The notes under the pieces were generated by a model. It did no database searches, had not been told where the DNA came from, and saw nothing but the letters and a program-made list of their open reading frames with translations. The position numbers were made by a program, and so were the translations under genes. This document shows positions 1 through 5,015 of a stretch of DNA of 5,015 nt, piece by piece. Source of the DNA: Planctomycetota bacterium (GTDB lineage Bacteria > Planctomycetota > GCA-002687715 > DRQF01). The stretch is taken from positions 1 to 5,015 of the forward strand of contig WFTN01000085.1 in NCBI GenBank assembly GCA_015485455.1, written 5' to 3'. Within the stretch, counting starts at the first letter, position 1, and each line of letters opens with the position of its first letter.

Positions 1-2
1 TC

Positions 3-62
3 TTATGGCCATGGGATCTTCCCACCTTTTTGGGCCAGATCGTTGTTATAGTATGTGCATGA
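3..62 (+). CDS. Possible C-terminal tail of an upstream operon gene (partial)
   Basis: The frame starting at base 3 is open from the window edge and ends in a TGA at 60-62. It encodes 19 residues, LWPWDLPTFLGQIVVIVCA. That stop overlaps the chosen ubiX ATG (59-61) in an ATGA, the same arrangement as at the three other gene junctions here. This pattern is the only real support for the call. Nineteen residues are too few to identify a product; the tail is hydrophobic at its end. A competing frame from base 1 is also open and ends at TAG 49-51, so either frame could be the real tail, or the stretch could be non-coding leader. Neighbour logic would allow another menaquinone gene, but nothing in the residues shows that. 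Confidence 0.3.
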   Translation, partial: LWPWDLPTFLGQIVVIVCA

Positions 63-664
63 AGAACCGTCGCCTTGTTATTGCCGTAACCGGTGCCTCT
101 GGCGCACCTTATGCCCTACGATTGCTGAAACATTTGCAACGATTGGAAGTGGGGGCAGACCTCTTAGTGTCAGATGCTGGGGCAGAGGTTCTGCGTCGGG
201 AAGTGGATGGCCAGAAGCCTTGGACCAAAGACGGGAATCCCGTGTTGGAGGATTTTGGACTGTCTTCACCACTTTTTCGAGGCTTCGGTCTTCGGGATTT
301 CGATGCGCCCTGTGCCAGTGGCACAGGACTGTGTTCTGGCATGATTATCATTCCTGCATCTATGGGAACAACGGGTCGTTTGGCTGCAGGTATTTCGACT
401 AACCTCATCGAGCGGGCAGCGGATGTTTGTCTAAAAGAGAAAAAGCCTCTCACTGTCGTGTGTCGGGAAACACCTTTGTCAACCATACACATGCGCAACA
501 TGCTGACACTGGCACAAGCGGGTGCCACGATTCTCCCGGCGTCCCCAGGGTTCTATCAACGGCCAAAGTCAGTGGATGACCTTCTGGACCATGTGGTGGC
601 GAAAGTTCTTTCCAGCGTTGGCATGGACCAAGATGTGATTCGGCCTTGGGGTGAGTCAGAATGA
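59..664 (+). CDS. ubiX: UbiX-family flavin prenyltransferase (menaquinone pathway)
   Basis: UbiX joins a dimethylallyl group to FMN, giving the prenylated flavin cofactor used by UbiD-type decarboxylases; it is a soluble flavoprotein that forms a homododecamer. From the Met at 59 the protein is 201 aa, close to the usual 190-205. Family signatures in order: GASGA (12-16) in the N-terminal flavin-binding loop; the segment GMIIIPASMGTTGRLAAGIS followed by LIERAADV; RETPLS (136-141); and FYQRP (165-169), whose Tyr166 matches the substrate-phosphate Tyr of known enzymes. The active-site Arg sixteen residues after that Tyr (R185 in Pseudomonas UbiX, from memory) is Lys182 here, a conservative change. 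Upstream in-frame ATGs at 5 and 53 were passed over because family members begin just before the first beta strand, and because ATG 59 overlaps an upstream stop as ATGA. No clear Shine-Dalgarno precedes it, so coupling is likely. The 3' end overlaps mqnP by ATGA. Here it probably serves the prenyl-naphthoate decarboxylase of the futalosine pathway. Confidence 0.93.
   Translation: MKNRRLVIAVTGASGAPYALRLLKHLQRLEVGADLLVSDAGAEVLRREVDGQKPWTKDGNPVLEDFGLSSPLFRGFGLRDFDAPCASGTGLCSGMIIIPASMGTTGRLAAGISTNLIERAADVCLKEKKPLTVVCRETPLSTIHMRNMLTLAQAGATILPASPGFYQRPKSVDDLLDHVVAKVLSSVGMDQDVIRPWGESE
309..327 (+). repeat. Perfect 8-bp inverted repeat inside ubiX
   Basis: CCTGTGCC at 309-316 and GGCACAGG at 320-327 are exact reverse complements separated by AGT, so the mRNA could form an 8-bp, G+C-rich hairpin with a 3-base loop. 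It lies in coding sequence (residues PCASGTG) and no T-run follows, so it is not an intrinsic terminator. It may be chance. Confidence 0.4.
648..655 (+). promoter_or_regulatory. Ribosome binding site for the mqnP-type gene
   Basis: GGGGTGAG lies inside the last codons of ubiX, 5 bases before the ATG at 661. It is complementary to the 16S anti-Shine-Dalgarno tail (GGTGA core) and supports that start, which is also fixed by the ATGA overlap. Confidence 0.6.
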
Positions 665-1548
665 AAAGTCTCAGAGAAAAGACCAAGGAATTTCTGCGCC
701 TCATTCGCTTTGAACACACTCTGTTTGCCTTGCCCTACGCCGTTGCTGGTGCGTTCTTAGGGGCTCGGGGTCTACCACCTCTTGGAACCTGCGGCTGGAT
801 TCTCTTGGCTATGGTCGGGGCCCGCACGGCTGCCATGGGTTTCAACCGTTTGGTTGATCGGCGTATTGATGCCAAGAACCCTCGCACCGCCAAAAGAGCT
901 TCGGCCACAGGGGTTATCAGTGTTCCATTCTTGGTTGTGGCGATTATTCTGAGTTCGGTGGTTTTTGGCTTTGCCGCTTGGCAACTGAACCCCTTGGCAT
1001 TCTATTTGGCATGGCCCACCTTGATCGTTTTGTTGAGCTACTCTTTGATGAAGCGCTTTTGGCACCATAGCCATCTGGTTTTGGGTTTTGCCCTTGGTCT
1101 TTCGCCCCTTGGTGCCTGGGTGGCTGTTCGTGGAACCTTGGATGCCGCGTCTTTCCCTGCTGTTCTTTTGGGCGCGGCGGTGATGTTCTGGACCAATGGC
1201 TTTGACATCCTTTATGCCTGCCAAGATCTGGAATTTGACAAAGCTGCCGGACTTCATTCGGTGCCCGCACGGTTTGGCACGTCCAAAGCCTTTCTCATCG
1301 CGCGTTTAAGCCATTTGGCGGTGCCGATTCTCTTGTTTTGGATGGGTTGGGAAGCCAGTCTAAATTGGGTTTATTTTGTCGGTGCCGGAGCCGTATTCGT
1401 CCTCCTGATATACGAGCATAGCTTAGTGAGAGTCGATGACCTCAGCCGGATCAACCAAGCGTTCTTTACGGTCAATGTTGTCATCGGGTTCTTGGTCATG
1501 TTTTCGACGTTGATTGACATTCTTTGGCTTGGATCGAAACTCAAATGA
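661..1548 (+). CDS. mqnP: UbiA-superfamily prenyltransferase, MqnP type (menaquinone biosynthesis)
   Basis: An integral membrane aromatic prenyltransferase of 295 aa, the usual length. Both Asp-rich motifs that bind the Mg-polyprenyl diphosphate are present: NRLVDRRID at residues 62-70, followed by AKNPRT, and DILYACQDLEFD at 182-193, followed by GLHSVPARFG. The NR-first motif with AKNPRT, and the QD-x-x-F-D then GLHS-PARFG form of the second, are what I associate with the MqnP group annotated as UbiA-like 4-hydroxybenzoate polyprenyltransferase, rather than with enterobacterial UbiA. MqnP prenylates 1,4-dihydroxy-6-naphthoate in the futalosine route. About eight or nine hydrophobic membrane spans can be seen (near residues 20-36, 44-60, 86-108, 111-129, 134-155, 163-180, 209-229, 233-253 and 268-292). 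UbiX directly upstream fits, since prenylated FMN is needed for the later decarboxylation. The start is set by the ATGA overlap with ubiX and a good ribosome site. A true UbiA using 4-hydroxybenzoate is the main alternative. Confidence 0.88.
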   Translation: MKSLREKTKEFLRLIRFEHTLFALPYAVAGAFLGARGLPPLGTCGWILLAMVGARTAAMGFNRLVDRRIDAKNPRTAKRASATGVISVPFLVVAIILSSVVFGFAAWQLNPLAFYLAWPTLIVLLSYSLMKRFWHHSHLVLGFALGLSPLGAWVAVRGTLDAASFPAVLLGAAVMFWTNGFDILYACQDLEFDKAAGLHSVPARFGTSKAFLIARLSHLAVPILLFWMGWEASLNWVYFVGAGAVFVLLIYEHSLVRVDDLSRINQAFFTVNVVIGFLVMFSTLIDILWLGSKLK

Positions 1549-2690
1549 TCAAAGTAGTTCGTTTCATTGATGATTGCTTGAAGCCTCAGGCAAAAAAACC
1601 TCCTCGTTGGCTTATCTTCACTGGCGAAGAAGAATTCTTACGGTCTGAGGCCAAAGATGTAGCCAAGCGATGCGTGGGGGATGACGTCGATCTCTGGGAT
1701 TACGATTGGGAGTCGGAGCTCTCTGGGGACGAAGGGCGGCTGACCCTCTTTGATGAACTTCGAACAGCTTCACTCTTTGGTGAGCCCAAGATCGTCGTGA
1801 TTCGCAAAGCATCCAAGTTCTTCAAAGATCAGGGCAAAGCGATCGCACGATTCGCAGCGGAAGAAGACCCCCAAGCATGGGTTATTTTTGAAGATGATTC
1901 TATCGTAAAACGAAAGACCAAGAAGCTCACCAAACCCTTGCAAGCCCTGGTGGACGCTGGCGCCCAAATCGTTGATTGTGGCACTCTTTATTCTTCGCCA
2001 TTCGGTTTTGGAAAACCGGTGTGGGACAGTGATCTCAGTCGTTGGGTGGTGACGCGCGCCAAAAGCCTTGGTAAGCGCATGAGTCCCCAGGCTGCCTATT
2101 GCCTTCACAGTCGAGAAGCTTCTGGGCTGCGGGGAATTGCCGCTCAGTTGGAGAAGATTATCTTGTCCATCGGTGACGCCGAAGAAGTGCGCACTGAGGA
2201 CATCGATCGGCACATGGGCAAGGATGTCGAATCAAGTGTTTTTGAAGCAGTCGATCAATTCGCTCTTGGCTCGATGTCAGAAACAATGTCGGCTATTGAC
2301 CGATTGTTTTGTCAAGGGATTAAGGATGCCAAGGGCAAGAGAACTATGGACGCTCAGGCCATTGCCATGCGTTTGATCGCGATGATTTCGACTCGCATGC
2401 GGGAGTTAGGACGCATCTTTGAGCTACGCCGGGATGGCGCCGATTTTGATTCTGCCTGTGGCCAAGTGATTGGCCGAGGCCGCACCTTTCTTTTTCCGAA
2501 AATTCGTGCTCAAATCTCGGCCCGTTCACCGAAAGAACTTGGTCAAGTGGTCGTCGATTTAGCGAGCTTAGACCGGGATCTCAAAAGTGGGGGTGGACAT
2601 CCACGGGACCTCTTCGTTGTCTTCGCCTTGCGCAACTTGAGATCTTCCGCTCCTAAGCCAGGAGCCAACACCTATGGAGGGCGATCATGA
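1545..2690 (+). CDS. holA: DNA polymerase III delta subunit (clamp loader)
   Basis: Delta is the clamp-loader subunit that binds the beta sliding clamp and opens the ring so that it can be placed on primed DNA. The 381-aa protein is a little longer than the usual 330-350. Visible features in order: a strand-loop near the N terminus, WLIFTGEEEFLRSEA (22-36), matching the family's GEExFL start of the AAA+-like domain, which lacks a working Walker A as expected for delta; TASLFGEPKIVVIR (74-87), where Leu77-Phe78 correspond to the hydrophobic wedge that contacts beta (L73-F74 in E. coli); a helical middle with AAQLEKIIL (199-207), the family's NELEKL-like segment, then VFEAVDQFALGS; and a C-terminal collar segment LDRDLKSGGGHPRDLFVVFALRNL ending near residue 365. 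The ATG at 1545 overlaps the mqnP stop by ATGA; only a weak purine stretch precedes it, so it probably depends on coupling. A TTG at 1524 would add seven residues but is less likely. Divergence makes a single-gene search advisable, yet the whole domain order fits. Confidence 0.85.
   Translation: MIKVVRFIDDCLKPQAKKPPRWLIFTGEEEFLRSEAKDVAKRCVGDDVDLWDYDWESELSGDEGRLTLFDELRTASLFGEPKIVVIRKASKFFKDQGKAIARFAAEEDPQAWVIFEDDSIVKRKTKKLTKPLQALVDAGAQIVDCGTLYSSPFGFGKPVWDSDLSRWVVTRAKSLGKRMSPQAAYCLHSREASGLRGIAAQLEKIILSIGDAEEVRTEDIDRHMGKDVESSVFEAVDQFALGSMSETMSAIDRLFCQGIKDAKGKRTMDAQAIAMRLIAMISTRMRELGRIFELRRDGADFDSACGQVIGRGRTFLFPKIRAQISARSPKELGQVVVDLASLDRDLKSGGGHPRDLFVVFALRNLRSSAPKPGANTYGGRS
2676..2681 (+). promoter_or_regulatory. 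Strong ribosome binding site for mutL
   Basis: GGAGGG lies within the final codons of holA, 5 bases before the ATG at 2687. It is the best Shine-Dalgarno match in the window and, with the ATGA overlap, fixes the mutL start. Confidence 0.8.
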
Positions 2691-4528
2691 TCCATATTCT
2701 TCCACCTCATGTCGCCAACAAGATTGCTGCCGGGGAAGTCATTGAACGTCCCGCCAGTGTTGTGAAGGAGTTGGTGGAGAATAGCCTGGATGCCGGTGCG
2801 ACCCGCATCACAGTTGAGATCGAGGAGGGCGGCAAGAAGCTCATTCGGGTGATCGACAATGGCTGCGGGATTTCTGGCAGTGACTTGCAGCTCGCATTTC
2901 ATCCCCATGCAACCAGCAAAATTCGAGAACCCGAAGATCTTTTCGAAGTGATCTCCTACGGATTTCGAGGAGAAGCACTGGCAAGTATTGGTTCGGTGGC
3001 AAGGGCGTCCATTGTGAGCCGCCAATCTGGAGAGAAAGTCGGTCACCGCATCACCTGCGAACGAAGCGAGTGCTCGGAAGTGATTGAAGCGGGGGGACCC
3101 GTTGGCACCACAGTGCAAATTCGTGACTTGTTCTACAACACCCCTGCTCGCCGAAAATTCCTTAAGAGTGATAGTGCCGAAGTGGCTCGAACCAGTGAAA
3201 CACTCACACGACTTTGTTTGGCCCGCCCTGATATTCATTTGAGTTTCACCCACAACGGCAGGCGCGTTCTGGTCTGCGATGCCGCTAAGACGGAAGAAGA
3301 ACGATTGGTGAAGTTCTTCGGCAAAGACCTGAAGGGCAAGCTTATCCCTATTCATGGAGAGTTGCCGGGCATCACTGTTACTGGTTTTATCGGATTGCCT
3401 GAAGTGGCCAGGCCAAGCTCGAACCGCCAATATCTATTTCTCAATGACCGCTTCATCACCGACAAGTCTCTTTCCCATGGAGTGACTATGGGTTTTGAAG
3501 GCTTCGTCATGGGGCGGCGTTACCCGGTGTTTTTCGTTTACCTGGCGGTGGACCCAAAGACCGTTGATGTCAACGTTCACCCGACCAAGGCTCAGGTGCG
3601 GTTTCGCGATCGGAATAGCATCTTTTCGGCGATTAAAAGAGCCGTTCACACAGCGTTAAGTGCTGCGCGGCCCATGGGAGAGTTGTCGTTCAATGACAAT
3701 AAATCAACCTTCCAACCTCCTGCCTCCCAAGCCCCATCACCGACAACTCCACCCATGCCACAAACGCGTCATGAGCGGGTCGAAGACATGAAGGCCACTC
3801 TGTTTCCTGAGCTCGCCAATGAAGTGCGTGAGTGCAGCCCGGCTTCTCAGTCCCAAGAAGCAGTGTGGCAGGCACCTCCCATAGAGAACTCGTCGTCCTG
3901 GCCTGAATCGAATCCCACAGTGACACAAGAGAGTCGTTCTTCCCAGCGAAAAGGGACGCCTCTACGTTTCATGCAGATTCATCGCTCTTACATCTTGGTG
4001 GAAGAGGATGAAGGTTTCTATATCATTGACCAACATGCCCTTCACGAACGCATGCTTTTTGAGCAGATTTGGGCCCGAGTGGGGAAGGGCGAGCAATTAT
4101 CCCAGCGGCTGTTGATTCCCGAGGTTATTGATCTCTCTCCAGCAGAACTCGAACGCTTTCGGGGGATGGCTTCAGAGTTGGCTGCCATTGGTTTTGTCCT
4201 GGCCCCATTCGGCGGTAATGCGGTTGCCGTTGAGGAGGTCCCTATTGAGTTGTCTAAAAGCTCCCCTGGGAAGTTGGTTCACACCCTGCTCAAAGAGGCG
4301 GAATACGATCTTGGCGGTGGAATCAAAGACCTGAAACGGGACGTGGTAGCGACCATGGCTTGTCGCGCCGCCGTTAAATTCAACGATCGTTTGAGCGATG
4401 CCCAAATTCGCGAGCTTCTTCTTTGGGAACAAAACAGTGAAGAATCTGCGGCTTGTCCTCACGGGCGACCCACCCGTATTCGTGTGACCATGAAAGACTT
4501 GGAACGGCAGTTCTTACGAAATGAGTAG
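2687..4528 (+). CDS. mutL: DNA mismatch repair protein MutL, endonuclease type
   Basis: MutL is a dimeric GHKL ATPase that links mismatch recognition by MutS to strand incision. The protein is 613 aa, a normal length. N-terminal ATPase: KELVENSLDAG with catalytic Glu28 and Mg-binding Asn32, DNGCGI (57-62), HATSKI (74-79) and GFRGEAL (92-98). The residue before HATSK, commonly Arg, is Pro73 here. The transducer domain carries VDVNVHPTK (293-301) with the conserved Lys301. A Pro/Ser/Gln-rich linker runs from about 335 to 424. The C-terminal dimerisation domain holds the full metal-site set of nicking MutLs: DQHALHERMLFE (448-459), matching DQHA-x2-E-x4-E; ACR (558-560); CPHGRP (590-595); and FLR (609-611). 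A clamp-binding motif of the QxxLxP type, QRLLIP, sits at 473-478. It therefore probably nicks DNA itself, with beta clamp help, and does not rely on MutH. Its partner mutS is not in the window. It is the last plus-strand gene and overlaps holA by ATGA. Confidence 0.97.
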   Translation: MIHILPPHVANKIAAGEVIERPASVVKELVENSLDAGATRITVEIEEGGKKLIRVIDNGCGISGSDLQLAFHPHATSKIREPEDLFEVISYGFRGEALASIGSVARASIVSRQSGEKVGHRITCERSECSEVIEAGGPVGTTVQIRDLFYNTPARRKFLKSDSAEVARTSETLTRLCLARPDIHLSFTHNGRRVLVCDAAKTEEERLVKFFGKDLKGKLIPIHGELPGITVTGFIGLPEVARPSSNRQYLFLNDRFITDKSLSHGVTMGFEGFVMGRRYPVFFVYLAVDPKTVDVNVHPTKAQVRFRDRNSIFSAIKRAVHTALSAARPMGELSFNDNKSTFQPPASQAPSPTTPPMPQTRHERVEDMKATLFPELANEVRECSPASQSQEAVWQAPPIENSSSWPESNPTVTQESRSSQRKGTPLRFMQIHRSYILVEEDEGFYIIDQHALHERMLFEQIWARVGKGEQLSQRLLIPEVIDLSPAELERFRGMASELAAIGFVLAPFGGNAVAVEEVPIELSKSSPGKLVHTLLKEAEYDLGGGIKDLKRDVVATMACRAAVKFNDRLSDAQIRELLLWEQNSEESAACPHGRPTRIRVTMKDLERQFLRNE

Positions 4529-4550
4529 TGCCCCGTCTGAGAACTAGCTC

Positions 4551-5015
4551 TTATTCTGGGAACTCGAAGGTCTCGGTTAGCTTCTTTATGCAATTGAAGC
4601 GAACCATTTTCATGTCATCAATGGTGATGGTCATGACTTCCCTTTTGCCAATGCTGTAGCGCATGCGGGCAGGGAAATGAATCGTTTCTCCTGTGGGCAG
4701 TTTCGTTTTTCCCATTTGGGCCAATTCGAAGGTCTCTGGGGCTAGGACACGATTTCCTTGGGCGTTGGTCTCATAGAACAGAGCAGCGGGGTCGATGATT
4801 TCTGCCTTGAGAATGACAGGGGCTCGGCCTGATTCCGTGTCAATCCACAGCTTGATGCGTTTGTTGGCATGATCCCGAAATCTGATGATGGTCGCTTTGT
4901 CGGATCCCATGCGGATTCTTGCGTTGACGTAACCTATCTTGATTTTGCAGGGGACGTCCCTGGCTATGATTTCAAATGTTGATTTGCGTGGTTGCATCTC
5001 GTTGAGAAATAGCAA
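4551..5015 (-). CDS. Conserved-looking protein of unknown function (5' end outside window)
   Basis: I do not recognise this gene. The frame stays open from the right edge of the window to a TAA at 4551-4553, giving at least 155 residues. The first in-window ATG (4995-4997) has no well-placed ribosome site, so the true start is probably beyond 5015. The sequence is rich in charged residues and in short alternating hydrophobic runs (for example ATIIRFRD, RIKLWID, VILKAEIID, EVMTITIDD), suggesting a small, mostly beta-strand soluble domain. I see no signal peptide, membrane segment or Cys-rich metal site. Near the C terminus are ARMRYSIGKRE and MKMVRFNCIKKL. A PilZ-like regulator came to mind because of the size and beta content, but the expected RxxxR and D/N-x-S-x-x-G pair is not visible in this part. 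It converges on mutL with 22 bases between the stops and belongs to a separate transcription unit. Confidence 0.7.
   Translation of the reverse strand: MLFLNEMQPRKSTFEIIARDVPCKIKIGYVNARIRMGSDKATIIRFRDHANKRIKLWIDTESGRAPVILKAEIIDPAALFYETNAQGNRVLAPETFELAQMGKTKLPTGETIHFPARMRYSIGKREVMTITIDDMKMVRFNCIKKLTETFEFPE

Noticed and set aside
24..52. Possible promoter with a TATAGT -10 box at 47-52
   Set aside because: No acceptable -35 element lies about 17 bases upstream, and the region looks like the inside of an operon.
5..58. Longer ubiX N terminus from ATG 5 or ATG 53
   Set aside because: The extra residues have no counterpart in UbiX proteins, and ATG 59 gives the standard start just before the flavin-binding GASGA loop plus an ATGA overlap.
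109..528. Minus-strand open frame opposite ubiX
   Set aside because: The plus strand encodes a clear UbiX with all signatures; the antisense product is a low-complexity Ser/Arg/Pro-rich shadow.
772..1257. Minus-strand open frame opposite the prenyltransferase gene
   Set aside because: It overlaps both Asp-rich motifs of the real membrane protein, and its Gln/His/Gly-rich translation is typical of antisense noise.
1524..1544. TTG start for holA seven codons upstream
   Set aside because: ATG 1545 overlaps the previous stop as ATGA like its neighbours; the added residues overlap mqnP further without gain.
2003..2018. Inverted repeat CGGTTTT/AAAACCG in holA
   Set aside because: A 7-bp match with a 2-base spacer in coding sequence, A+T-rich in the middle and not followed by a T-run; best taken as chance.
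2672..3430. 252-codon open frame on the minus strand opposite the start of mutL
   Set aside because: It lies wholly over the conserved ATPase domain of mutL, and its translation shows no family features; it is a shadow frame.
4551..5015. PilZ-domain assignment for the minus-strand gene
   Set aside because: The diagnostic RxxxR and D/N-x-S-x-x-G motifs are not visible in the part of the protein available.

Overview
The window is an ordinary bacterial chromosomal segment of compact, co-directional housekeeping genes, with no mobile element, phage gene, CRISPR array or RNA gene that I can see. Base composition is balanced, roughly 50-53% G+C by eye. The organism is probably Gram-negative. It appears to make menaquinone by the futalosine route, judged from its MqnP-type prenyltransferase and UbiX partner. 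It carries an endonuclease-type MutL, which argues against the gammaproteobacterial MutH-dependent scheme. A deltaproteobacteria-grade or Bdellovibrionota-like bacterium would fit, but this is a low-confidence inference from gene types, not a sequence match.

Layout on the plus strand: a possible tail of an upstream gene (ends at 62), then ubiX (flavin prenyltransferase, 59-664), a mqnP/ubiA-family prenyltransferase (661-1548), holA (DNA polymerase III delta subunit, 1545-2690) and mutL (mismatch repair, 2687-4528). Every junction is a 4-base ATGA overlap, so these genes almost certainly form one translationally coupled operon that began upstream of the window. After a 22-base gap, a minus-strand gene of unknown function (4551 to beyond 5015) converges on mutL.

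The first two genes belong together. MqnP attaches a polyprenyl chain to 1,4-dihydroxy-6-naphthoate, and UbiX makes the prenylated FMN needed by the UbiD-type decarboxylase that follows; that decarboxylase is not in the window. The last two genes belong to DNA maintenance. The delta subunit opens the sliding clamp for loading, and MutL's nicking activity is normally stimulated by the same clamp; both proteins carry a recognisable clamp-contact motif. The join between quinone synthesis and replication/repair looks like genome compaction rather than a new system. I found no convincing undescribed system. The least explained item is the minus-strand gene at the right edge.
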